Position numbers and translations under genes: made by a program
The notes under the pieces: model-generated
The model's input: the letters and a program-made list of their open reading frames with translations, nothing else
The model's database searches: none
Told to the model about the DNA's origin: nothing
In this document: positions 17,437-26,892 of the stretch, piece after piece
Layout: each line of letters opens with the position of its first letter
Position numbering within the stretch: the stretch's first letter is position 1
Origin: Trichomonas vaginalis G3
Taxonomy: Eukaryota; Parabasalia; Trichomonadida; Trichomonadidae
Assembly (NCBI RefSeq): GCF_026262505.1
Contig: NC_067204.1
Coordinates: 7,535,797 to 7,599,796 of the forward strand
Reading direction: 5' to 3'
DNA: 64,000 nt

Positions 17437-18230
17437 TTAGCAGTTTTGTAAAGTGTCAAATTCACATATAATGGATAAGGAGGCGCGCAGTGACTCCGTA
17501 CCCATGATATGTATACTAACTGTATGTCCAACGGCACTTTTCCTGTTTAAGGTTTCTTGTACGTTTGTAATATTTGCAATGGTATGTGTATGTCCAACGT
17601 CACTTTTCCTGTTTAAGGTTTCTTGTAAGTTTGTAATATTTGCAATGGTATGTGTATGTCCAACGTCACTTTTCCTGTTTAAGGTTTCTTGTAAGTTTGT
17701 AATATCAGATATAGAATGTGTATGAGTCTTATCTGCTTTGTCTCTAATGTTTCCTTAAGACTTGGTATTTGGTTAATATAATGTATATGAGCCTTTTTAG
17801 AATATTCGTTTTCAGCTCTTGTCACTTCACTTGACATTTTATTGTCACATATGTTTTGTCTGCTAGTTCAGGATGAGTATGTTCTTTTGTTGCATAAGCA
17901 TTGTTAGCTCTTTCTTCTTCTTTTGCTATTGCATCGTCTACATATTCTTTGTCAGCTTTGTTGTCAACATCTGCTTTCAAAAGAAGTTCATTTATAGGTT
18001 TCTCGTTTAAAGTTCCTTTGTTGGATTTATACAGACAGTATTGTTCTTATTGTCTTGAAATAGAAACTCATCTGTTTATAGGGTTTAATGTCAGTTTTAA
18101 GTCACCCCCTTTCAATGACTCAGATATCTTAGAATAGTTTGAAAAGTTTGTTGTGTTCTTATTTAGAGCTTGCATAATGAGTTGTCGGTTGTGTTGTATT
18201 TCTCTCATAGACGCTGTTTCATTTGACATT
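17437..18230 (-). pseudogene. Second tail-fibre-like gene of M1 (broken)
   Basis: It starts at ATG 18230 (MSNETASMREIQHNRQLIM). The minus strand then encodes coiled-coil and fibre-type modules, including three repeats of 22 residues of the form GHTHTIANITNLQETLN. HxH repeats with short helices are typical of phage-type trimeric fibres and recall the KADK.H.H modules of the 904-4062 protein. The copy looks broken in several places. The end is placed at the last stop in the repeat frame. Confidence 0.55.
17522..17719. repeat. 66-bp tandem repeat (three units) in the second fibre gene
   Basis: Units start at 17522, 17588 and 17654 with exactly 66-bp spacing and only a few differences; each encodes a 22-residue HTHT-type fibre module on the minus strand. 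Period and content show expansion of a coding module, not a CRISPR-like array. Confidence 0.85.
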
Positions 18231-18247
18231 TTTATTATAGATAAAAT

Positions 18248-19096
18248 ATGCTTCAATAGAAAAAGAAAATTCTAGAGTTGCTACAACTAAACCATTAGAT
18301 GAACTTTTTACTAATGTCGGTCAAAAGTTTGAGACAGATACCGTAAAGCATGAAGGCTATCGTTTTGACTACCCATTAAGATGGTTAAGAGACCCATCCG
18401 TCACAAAAGCTATTGGCTTTCGAAGAATAAAGTTTGTGTCTGTAGAAGATAAAAGTTTTCCATTTATTGTAAGGTTTCATATAGATTATACATCTGAAGG
18501 GCAACGAAAAAATGTGGGAAGAAATTGAGCTAATACAAGTTGACCTCTCATCTTCTCTACAGGTTGCATTAAAAAATATAGAAGATAAAATAAATTCATG
18601 TTATGCAAAATATGCTGATGAATATGCGAATACCGATAGCACACTTTATGTGAGAATTGTATATGACAAACAAAATTCACAAGTGTCATTTCAAATCTAC
18701 GAAGACAATCCAAATAAAGACGAACAAATATATACAGAATTCACTGCAATGTCATGGTATTATTTGCAAAGAATGTTAAATCAGAAAGTTGAACCTCCTT
18801 TAGCAAATATCTACAGTCGATATGCAAGAGATGAACCATATTTATTTAAAGATGTTTTCGACCAAGATGCTGTGATAGTTCATGCTTCATTTTCTGGCGC
18901 CCAAAACTCTTTCTTATGCTTGGCAAATGACTTTTACGAAAACCTACAAAGTTATACGAACCACCAAGTGGAAGTATTTCAGACTTTCAAGTATGGTTTT
19001 ACTACAGATGGAAGAAAAAGAATAATTCCATTATACCATGCGTTTTACTTAGAACTTAGTTTCATATACAACTACTATCGAACGATAAAAATATAA
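18248..19096 (+). pseudogene. Capsid-related protein region of M1 (broken)
   Basis: The long open part from 18512 encodes 194 residues rich in aromatic and beta-forming residues (TLYVRIVYDKQNSQVSFQIY, VIVHASFSGAQNSFLCLAND). The preceding stretch encodes YRFDYPLRWLRDPSVTKAIG, similar in plan to the N-terminus of the 12889-13746 protein. The region is read as a decayed relative of a structural gene with a small number of breaks. The family is not certain. Confidence 0.45.
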
Positions 19097-19101
19097 CTTT
19101 T

Positions 19102-19343
19102 TAATACGGTTGAGGTGTTGGATTTGGTTGCCAACTAGACTGTGGTGCAGGTTCAGCTGTTGTATAACAGGAGCTTGTTCTTCTGGTTCAGGGTCTTTAG
19201 TATAAATACCAACAAAACTGACCTACTCTTTTACCAATATTTTTGACTCCGTTCCAAATTCCTCTTCCGACAGATTTTATTCCATTCCATATACCTCTTC
19301 CAACTCTTCTGAAGAAGTTTCCAATACTACTGAAGAAACCCAT
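19102..19343 (-). pseudogene. Small gene with amphipathic repeated helix and Pro-rich tail (broken)
   Basis: From ATG 19343 the minus strand encodes an N-terminal amphipathic stretch in which GRGIWNG occurs twice, mixed with regularly spaced Arg/Lys. A Pro/Gln/Ser-rich tail is visible further down in the region. Short amphipathic proteins with this look include the membrane-active internal capsid proteins of adenovirus-like viruses (protein VI type); the match is in physical character only. The leader ATTTTTACTACTAGTAA resembles that of other M1 genes. The copy looks broken. Confidence 0.4.
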
Positions 19344-19362
19344 TTACTAGTAGTAAAAATCT

Positions 19363-19727
19363 AATGTCCGCCTAGTCTCTTACGTTTCCTGTTGAGTTCC
19401 ATAGCATTCTTTAACTGGAGCTCATACATTCTGTTTCTCCTCTGGTAGAAAACATATTCTGGTCAACTCCTGTGTTCGCGTCATCTGCATAAAGTTGTTT
19501 ATATCCCACTTCAGGGTTTGTATAAAACTCTTTCCATCTCATATTTGCATACCATGGTGGCAAACCTAACGCAGCGTCATTTGACATGGCAGTTTGCATT
19601 TGTACATCTGTTGGCACTTGACCATAGTTTGCCATTGCAGTTTGTATTCTAACTTCATTTGGAATATTCTCTGGGTTTGGTTGTCCAGGTTGCTGTGCAT
19701 TCGCTAAGTTTGTGCGTCCATTTAATA
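19363..19727 (-). pseudogene. Small M1 protein region (Gln/Asn-rich, basic tail; broken)
   Basis: The minus strand encodes NYGQVPTDVQMQTAMSNDAA, LPPWYANMRWKEFYTNPEVG and, near its end, MYELQLKNAMELNRKRKRLG. The leader TTTTTATCTTAATATTAA precedes the apparent start at 19727. No family is recognised. It belongs to the block of small minus-strand genes near the terminus and is probably a minor virion component. It looks broken (a few breaks). Confidence 0.45.
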
Positions 19728-19745
19728 TTAAGATAAAAATATCTC

Positions 19746-19877
19746 TTACGAGTACATATGCTGAACATTTGCAGGCATTGGTTCATCTTCATATTCTCTG
19801 TACTTTTCTGCCACGTCAAATAAATAAATGACACAATGGAAAAAACCTAAAACAAGTAGTCCTATTTCAAACCACAT
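19746..19877 (-). CDS. 43-aa membrane microprotein of M1
   Basis: A complete 44-codon frame from ATG 19877 to a stop at 19746-19748. It begins MWFEIGLLVLGFFHCVIYLF, a single hydrophobic helix of about 20 residues, then an acidic segment (DVAEKYREYEDEPM). It would be a single-pass membrane peptide. It sits 8 bp downstream of the methyltransferase gene's stop, on the same strand, as in a compact gene block. The family is not recognised. Confidence 0.5.
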   Translation of the reverse strand: MWFEIGLLVLGFFHCVIYLFDVAEKYREYEDEPMPANVQHMYS

Positions 19878-19885
19878 TTACTTAC

Positions 19886-20680
19886 TCATAAAATTTCTTT
19901 ATTGTGACACTTTCTCCAGTTTATAGGACCTCTCTCATATTCTATCTTGTCATATATAAACTCATAGTCATGTATGTCCTCTAACCATCTCATAACGGTT
20001 TCCAAACCACTTTTATCGGATGTAAAGTAAAAGCATGGACAGTTATGTATAACGTCTAAAGTTTCTAAAGAGTCTCTCAAAGTCCAGTCTACTTGGTATT
20101 GAAAATCCCATGTGTTATAGAACGGCGGGTCCACTATAAAGAAAACATTTTCCTTGTCTTTATATTTTTCATACAACTCTGTCCAATGACATCTCACAAA
20201 CTCTATACCCTCAATATATTTTTCTATGTCCTCTTTGAAAACATTTGTATAGTTAAGATATAAAACTTTTGACATAAGTGTTTCAATGTCATGAACTCTT
20301 ATAGCACCACTATATAATAGTCTAGCAGATATACTATCCCAGTCTATATATTCTGCTTTTTTCAAAACCTCTCTCACAATATTTTTCTTATCTAATGGTA
20401 TACGTTCCATCTTACCTATAGGTATCTTTTCTTTTAACTCTTTCAATATATTGTTTGTGTCTGGAATATGTTTGAGACGGTCCATATAGTTGTCGAAGTC
20501 ATTGCATATAATCTTTGAGTCAGGAAATACGGTATGACATAAATGGGATATATAGAAACTTCCACCGAACAAATCTACAAATGTTAGACCATTCGGTAGT
20601 TTCTTAAGTTCTCTCAATATAATATCTTTACATCTACTCTTATTTCCAAAGAACGGTAATGGTGGTTTTGTAAAATTCAT
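19886..20680 (-). CDS. D12-class N6-adenine DNA methyltransferase
   Basis: A 264-aa protein with the plan of Dam/D12-class adenine methyltransferases. It has PPLPFFGNKSRCKDIILREL at the N-terminus (SAM-binding start), FVDLFGGSFYISHL (motif I), IICNDFDNYM (motif II acidic) and FFIVDPPFYNTW (catalytic DPPY-type motif, here DPPF) near residue 190. It would methylate adenines in element DNA, possibly for protection or marking. It is the last gene before the terminal repeat and leads the block of small minus-strand genes. The gene looks whole. Confidence 0.85.
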   Translation of the reverse strand: MNFTKPPLPFFGNKSRCKDIILRELKKLPNGLTFVDLFGGSFYISHLCHTVFPDSKIICNDFDNYMDRLKHIPDTNNILKELKEKIPIGKMERIPLDKKNIVREVLKKAEYIDWDSISARLLYSGAIRVHDIETLMSKVLYLNYTNVFKEDIEKYIEGIEFVRCHWTELYEKYKDKENVFFIVDPPFYNTWDFQYQVDWTLRDSLETLDVIHNCPCFYFTSDKSGLETVMRWLEDIHDYEFIYDKIEYERGPINWRKCHNKEIL

Positions 20681-20891
20681 TTATATATAATAATAAAAAT
20701 TTTTTACCCGAAAAGCGACCGAAAAGTGACAAAACATGAAAACATATATAATTTGTGAAAAGTGACACAAAAAGTGACATTTAAAAAGGTGACACTATTA
20801 ATATGATGTAAATAACAACGGTTTTGGTTTTGTCACCGGCTGGTCGGCTGGGGTTCGGTCCTCCTCTTGGGTCTTGGGCAAAATTTCTTAT
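20681..20891. other. Subterminal AT-rich segment with repeated GTGACA
   Basis: Gene-free segment between the methyltransferase and the terminal repeat. It holds several GTGACA/GTGACAC words (20728, 20760-20800) and a stretch AACATGAAAACATATATAAT that recurs, in reverse complement, at 50284-50317 near the left end of M2. It therefore belongs to the conserved subterminal part of this element family. Confidence 0.6.
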
Positions 20892-21063
20892 GGGCTAGAG
20901 GGCGCAACGCGCCTGGAAGCCCTCCGAATAAAAACTTCATTTATCCTAAACATCTTCGGGGCTAGAGGGCGCAACGCGCCTGGAAGCCCTCCGAATAAAA
21001 ACTTCATTTATCCTAAACATCTTCGGGGCTAAAGGGCGCAACGCGCCTGGAAGCCCCACTACT
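20892..21063. repeat. M1 right terminal repeat: 67-bp unit in three tandem copies
   Basis: Three copies spaced 67 bp (20892, 20959, 21026) each contain a hairpin GGGCT-agag-GGCGC-aac-GCGCC-tgga-AGCCC, followed in the first two by TCCGAATAAAAACTTCATTT. The third ends at GCCCCACTAC beside a T-tract, which is taken as the element boundary. The left end of M2 carries the same unit in reverse complement. The outer left end of M1, and so a target duplication, lies outside the window. Confidence 0.85.
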
Positions 21064-22176
21064 TTTTTTTTCATGAACGCTAGCAAAGGATTAAGGATTG
21101 CATTTTAAATAACAAAAATTCACATAAAACAAAATTTTTATGAGTCAAAATCAAAAAATCAATAAAAAAGAATTATAGTCAAATGGAATGCCAAATAAAA
21201 AAACAAAATTTTGTGATTAAAAGTGACACAAATTTGTTGAAAGTTTTTCCAATTCTCTATCGATTTAATTAAAATAGAAGAAAATATCCAAGAAGACTCA
21301 TTCACATATCATCTGTTGACGCTGGAGAATATCATTTATCAACAAATTCTAATTGATTTGTATTGATTTACTAAACCTTACTGAATCACTCTCAGTTAAG
21401 CAAGGGTTAAAACACATCTATAAGCACGGCAAAAATTTCACATAGAATAATTATGGTTTTACCATAACCTTCATTTGATATATTTTTCAATTTGATTTTT
21501 ATTAAGTTCGGAAAAATTTTTATGATGTATTCATTATGTAGAATGCGTATTTTTATGATTAATGCAAAAATCTTTTAAAATAATTTTGATTTTTTAATCT
21601 TTGCTTTTGATCAATTCTATAGGCGCTTAAGGCCGATAAAATTAAATCAATGCATAAGGATGATGTCATACACACATTATTTTGATTCTTTTAGATCTGA
21701 CCAAATAACTCATATCGTCGTATTACTTTGTAAAAAATGCAAAATTATCTGTGGTATTGTTGCATGCTAAGTTCGGTCAACGATAGAAATTGAGGGGAAA
21801 TTAATCGTCGAGGAAGTACGATTATGTAAAGTAAAAAATGTTGTGGGATTTTTAATATTGTATATAATTTTATAATAAAATTTTTGTGAGACATTTTAAG
21901 AAGCACATATAATTTTTTGAATTTAAAAATTAAAGTAGTGTTGAATGAATTTATTGATTAATTTAATACGGATATTTCTCAAAATTAATCAAAAATAGGT
22001 TTTCAGAGAACTTTTGAGATATCTTTTCAAAATGTCTTTTTGAAAATATATAAGTATTATATCAAATTGAAAAAAGGTATTTATCAAAATTCTAAATTCT
22101 TAATAAAAAATAACTTTTCAGAGGATTGTGATTTTGAAAGCATGAGTAATAAGTAAAAAATATCTACGATTTTAAT
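21064..22176. other. AT-rich non-coding segment; left arm of an inverted repeat
   Basis: No gene is supported. It opens with a T-tract at the M1 boundary. From about 21730 it carries the left arm of a diverged inverted repeat whose best-conserved part is GTTGCATGCTAAGTTCGGTC at 21759-21778, followed by a weaker match near ATCGTCGAGGAAGTA (21808-21822). Confidence 0.6.
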
Positions 22177-23457
22177 GAGGGAATTGTTCCTTATGAGGTA
22201 TACATTATAACTATATACCTCATAAGGAACAATTCCCTCTTGATAGCTGGGAAACTTTCTCTGAATAACTTATCATTTGGAGAAAGTTTCCCAGCTATCT
22301 ATTAGAAACTAAAGGCTGTGAGGCACTAATATATAATCAGTGCCTCATAGCCTTTAGTTTCTTATTAAAAACGAGAAAACTTGTTCGAAATGATAAACAA
22401 TTTCGAACAAGTTTTCTCGTTTTAAGGAGGGAATTGTTCCTTATGAGGTATACAGTATGAATATATACCTCATAAGGAACAATTCCCTCTTGATAGCTGG
22501 GAAACTTTCTCTGAATAACTTATCATTTGGACAGAAAAAGTGACACTTTACATGGCAAAAAATAGAGCCTTACTTTTGAGATACTTGAGATTGAAACTGA
22601 ATCTTATGAGGCGGTGATCTTGAATCACTACCTCATAAGGTTCAGTTTCATATAAAATTTGTTGCAATTTGTTATTCTTTTGCAATTATTTCTTATAAGA
22701 TTTTACATCTTTTAGCGGGGAATGTTTGTTATCATGTATATATTATAAATATCTACACGATAACGAACATTCCTCGCTAAATTGCTGAGAAACTTTGAGG
22801 AAATGTCGAACAATTTCCTCAAAGTTTCTCAGATTTATATAGATCACTAGAGTCCCTAGGCACTGATTCTGGTTCAGTACCTAGGAGGCTCTAGTTCTCT
22901 AACGAACTGATAAAATGTTTTTAAATTTTTGGATATTGCTACCTGTGAAGCACTGACTTCAAGTCAGTACCTCACAGGTAGCAATTACATTGAAAGATGG
23001 GAGAAACTTTGTCCGAATGTTAAACTATTCGGACAAAGTTTCTCACATTTGTAGTGGAGATGGAAGGCTTTGAGGTATATTGTATTAATATATACCCCAA
23101 AGCCTTCCATCTCCACTTGAAAGTGTCCAAACTTTGGGTTAATACTTTGCAATTAACCCAAAGTTTGGACACTTTCTAGAGGAATTGGAGGGTAAGAGAT
23201 ATACATTCATATGGTATATCTCTTACCCTCCAATTCCTTCTTAAAATGGGAGAAACTTTGTCCGAATGTTAAACTATTCGGACAAAGTTTCTCCCATTTT
23301 TTGAAGGAATTGGAGGCTATGAGATACTGATGCAATGTCAGTAACTCATGGCTTCCAATTCCTTCCTAAAACTCATAAAAGTGGACATTACATGCATATA
23401 AAATTTGACATGTAAAGTCCACTTTTTGTGAGCGGGGATTTGACTCCGTCAAATCCC
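22177..23457. repeat. Array of about 17 successive long hairpins in two mostly alternating classes
   Basis: Successive near-perfect palindromes of 25-63 bp, nearly end to end: 22177-22239, 22242-22299, 22304-22362, 22369-22422, 22427-22489, 22492- (cut at 22530), 22592-22649, 22715-22778, 22784-22831, 22846-22895, 22938-22982, 22996-23049, 23054-23116, 23119-23176, 23177-23240, 23244-23301, 23304-23366, 23377-23427, 23433-23457. One class has GAGGTATA, GAGATATA or AGGCACTGA near the loop. The other has stems such as GAGAAACTTTGTCCGAAT. The two classes mostly alternate. Stem sequences differ between units, yet the arms within each unit match. The first ~250 bp are partly duplicated (22177 and 22427). 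No ORF. Confidence 0.9.
22530..22566. repeat. 37-nt word shared with 47664-47699, at a break in the hairpin array
   Basis: GACAGAAAAAGTGACACTTT followed by ACATGGCAAAAAATAGAG begins exactly where the repeated second hairpin is cut. A closely similar word (GACAGAAAAGTGGCAACTTT, ACGTGTCAAAAATAG) lies at 47664 next to the integrase-bearing element. It may be a terminus or scar of a transposon family. Confidence 0.5.
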
Positions 23458-24164
23458 CTTTTTCGTTTACGAGAAAGCCAAATTCTCTCAAAAAGTTAAG
23501 TAGGACCAATTTTTTATAAAAAAATCCAATTTCATTATGAATGTTAATTAATTTATATAATTATTGAATAAAAAATTTTCTTTGAGATTATGAAAAGTTC
23601 TTTGAAAAGTTATTTTTTCTCATTTTTAAATATTGTATTAGCCTATTTATTTATAATCCAAATTAAATAACTTTAAATTCAATATTTAAAGAATAATTTT
23701 GAAGGAATTGAGTTACTTCCCCCGACGATAAAATTGAGAGATTTACATTTTGACCGAACTTAGCATGCAACAGTATTAACATCGGATTTATATTATAACG
23801 CATAATGTGTTTTCTATTACATCGTTTACAATTTGAATTTTGTTGTTGCTGATTTACAAGATCGGGTTAGTAATTTCGCTTAGCATCACGCTTTGTTGGC
23901 ATTTCATCGCTCAAAATCTGATCAAACTCAGAAAACAATTATATATTTTTGTTGATAAATTGATGTATTAGAGTGAAACAAAGGAGTGATGAACTCTAAA
24001 TGGTGTTTGTATATACTTCGTGACTTCTTTTAAACCATATATGATAAAATTTGTCTTTCGATTTGGTAAAATTTGTTTTGTGCGATCGAAACTGATCAAA
24101 AGTTCTTACAAATCATCTATTTTTTGTTAACATCTTGTGGTGCAAAAACATAGCCTAATAATAC
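23458..24164. other. AT-rich non-coding segment
   Basis: No gene is supported. It contains the right arm of the inverted repeat around 23715-23800; the rest is A/T-rich sequence up to the TTAA at 24165-24168 where the Kolobok-type element begins. Confidence 0.6.
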
Positions 24165-24355
24165 TTAAGGATACCCTTACGTGTCAGATTTTTTGCGCAT
24201 ACGAAGAAGTCATGCTAGACATGAGCTATAAACCTGAAATTTTAGCAACATATTTAAAACTTTTTAAACTACAATACACTTTAATATTCAAGAACAAAAA
24301 TATTCTTTTTAGAAATTACATAATTATTTTATGTGAAATCTATATAAAAACATAT

Positions 24356-24591
24356 TTTGCGAGCGTAACTTTTTTCTTTATAAGCACCTTATATGACTGA
24401 TAAACTGTGAAGGCACATAATTGTTAATTCATAGAGTTGATATGTTTCCAAAATTGAGAGGAAATTTGAAAATTGAATACCCTTTCAATTCAATTTTCAA
24501 AAGATATCAGCTCCTTCAATAATTGAAGGACGATTTTGATCATTTGCTCTTAAAACAAGTATGCCATGGAGAAAAAAGTTACGCTCGCAAA
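24356..24591. mobile_element. Nested MITE-like element (236 bp) in the Kolobok left end
   Basis: A 22-bp perfect inverted repeat (TTTGCGAGCGTAACTTTTTT at its start) lies at 24356-24377 and 24570-24591. The interior has no coding capacity. No target duplication could be fixed, so the exact ends are uncertain by a few bases; a mariner-type MITE is one possibility. Confidence 0.6.
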
Positions 24592-26892
24592 TCTGAAATA
24601 TAACTATCATATAAAAAAATTAAATTTCTAATTTTTTACTCTATAGATATTATTGGCCACTTGTGTAATGCATAAAAGTTTATGTCATATGCATACATTT
24701 GGAAGTATGGGAGACGAGGGAAATTACTTCTATGAGGCACTAGGATTTTTAAAAATTTCTCTATCGGACTCACCATTCAATTTCTCGAAAATTAAAAAAA
24801 ATCAATAATAGCTAAAATGTATTATGCATAACAAATTTTAATGTTACACGGTATTTTTTGAACTTCATGACATGAATTTTCTTTATATTATTTTTTTTTG
24901 GATTTTCTATGATTTATGCGATAGGCTGGAACAACATTGTAAGTGCAATGATATCATTTATAGAGAAATCTAAAACTTCAGCATTCAGAACTCGCAACCA
25001 CAAAAATATTCATTTGCTAAGTAAGTAAAGTTGATTAAGTTCGACACTTAGCTTTTATACGTAAAACCAAGTGTGTATTGTTATTTCTTGTTAAATTATT
25101 GAGAAAAAAATAAATTGTAAGAGAAACGATACTGATTATTGAAATAATATTGAGGGTAGCTGCAGATTTCTTCATTAACATGCCGGAAATTTGTTAATCT
25201 TGGTTTTCTATCATAAAATCTGTCGAAGAATCTAAAAACGGAGATATGAAATAGAGATCATGTAAATCTAGAGTATCCTGTCAGAAAAATAGACTAAGCA
25301 TGTAACCCTTTTTTGGTCATAAACACTTTTTACCACTTAGTCATACAGATGATCATTAAATTTAAACGAGCACTTTTTGTCAGAATTTATTCTTTTACAA
25401 AGACAGAAGATTTTAGTATTATTTAATATTAGTGCTGTAGCAAAATTCAAAAAACGGTGAAAATTCAGTGAATTTGTGAATTCACATTTTTTTTCGACAT
25501 TTTTCTTGATATATCCATGCACATTAAGAACACAGCTTTGATACGCTTAAAAAAGCATATTTCATATGAAATTGTTAAAGAAATAAACAATTTATATAAA
25601 AATTGCACTTATGGGCAGTTTAGATATATAATTTATATATAACATATATACAAATCCATAGACAAAGTGCAATAACTACAATGTTGTAGAAAATTACAGC
25701 AGAAATACTGACTTTTTGAAGGATAATAAGAATTCTTCTAAAAATACTGAAAATTAACATATTTCTGTACTCAATTTAGTATATGCACAGAAGTTATGAT
25801 TTGGTGTTAGGTTTTTATGCCCCAAAATCTAGATTTTTGTGACATCAAATCTTATTAGTGGATAAATCAAAGACTGTCATTTTGAAATAAGCTCATATCA
25901 ATAAATATCCATTTAAAAGCCTTATTGTAATATGTAACTAGCAAAAAGCCTAATATTTATCAAAATTAATCAAATCAAATGATCAATATTCATGATATGT
26001 CATCAGCAATAGCTAATTGATATTTTATTTTGTATTGATATTCATTTTTCTCATATTATACACGATTATATCTCTTTTTTTTAAAAAAAGTTTTTATATT
26101 AGACATGAAAGTTGAATTAATACAATTTTGTACTAGAGTTTGTTTGTATATTAAATAATAATGATATATACTTCAACATATTGCGTCTCACCATTACCAA
26201 AATGTAATTTTGCATACAATTTTCTTTCATTTAACAATGATGTTATTTGAAAAGTGATACTTCCATGATTATTGATTAATGTTCCATCATATATAGGAAT
26301 GAATGTTAAACAAGACACGCCTGCAGCTGGGTGCATTCGTGGCATTGTGATAAGGCTTATATATAAAGACTTCTCTCGATCAGCATTACGTCAAATGAAT
26401 ATTGACCCATTATTTTGGCGATGCGCTAGTTCCAAGTAGAAATGCTTTGGTATATTTAGGTTATGTCTATATGTTATGAATCATGGTATTATTGATAAAA
26501 ACGTTCTTAGTCATTAAATCAATCCTAGTATCTAAAGATATAATTTAGATTTTTTTGTTTATTGCTAAAATTAAATACAGTATAACTTTCTTTCATATTG
26601 TCGGTACTAACAATACAAGATTGTGTTGAAAAAAACTTAAATATGCATGAAAATTAAATTTAATGTGTAAATATGATAAAAATTTCAACTTTACTAATAA
26701 CATACATAAGTTTCTGATAGTTTAATATAGTTCATATTGATGTGACTGTAAACTATATCAAAAAAATATTTTTAAATATTGTTATGCAAATAATGGGATT
26801 TCTAAGGAAAAAATGATTATATTTGTTATATAAAGCAATCTTTTTAATTATTCACTACGTTTATTACATTTTTTGCCGACCATTTACGTAAT

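Larger units (their letters stand above)
1..21063. mobile_element. Polinton/Maverick element M1 (right-hand part; left end outside window)
   Basis: This is a large self-synthesising DNA element. It carries the Polinton hallmarks: a retroviral-type integrase (4131-5216), protein-primed DNA polymerase B (10810-12783), a double-jelly-roll-type major capsid protein (14538-16061), penton-like genes and a terminal repeat at 20892-21063. The terminus matches, in reverse complement, the left end of the second element at 50169. Many genes are long and open, so the copy looks fairly young, but several genes are broken (a handful of breaks overall). Genes lie in short divergent and convergent blocks. 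No packaging ATPase is seen in this part; it could lie beyond position 1. Confidence 0.93.
21759..23771. repeat. Inverted repeat (22 bp perfect core) flanking the hairpin array
   Basis: The 22-bp word at 21759-21780 recurs perfectly in reverse complement at 23750-23771, with weaker similarity continuing inward (ATCGTCG...GGAAGTA against TACTTCCCCCGACGAT). It brackets the whole hairpin array with about 0.4 kb on the left and 0.3 kb on the right. This suggests that the array and its flanks form one element of about 2 kb or more, but no target duplication was recognised. Confidence 0.75.

Noticed and set aside
17453-17725. Plus-strand frame with three repeats (SLFLFKVSCKFVIF)
   Set aside because: Shadow of the minus-strand fibre module; the opposite strand gives the typical HTHT fibre sequence.
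24137-24400. 87-residue plus-strand frame crossing the Kolobok left end
   Set aside because: It spans the host/transposon boundary and the nested MITE; the composition is that of random A/T-rich sequence.
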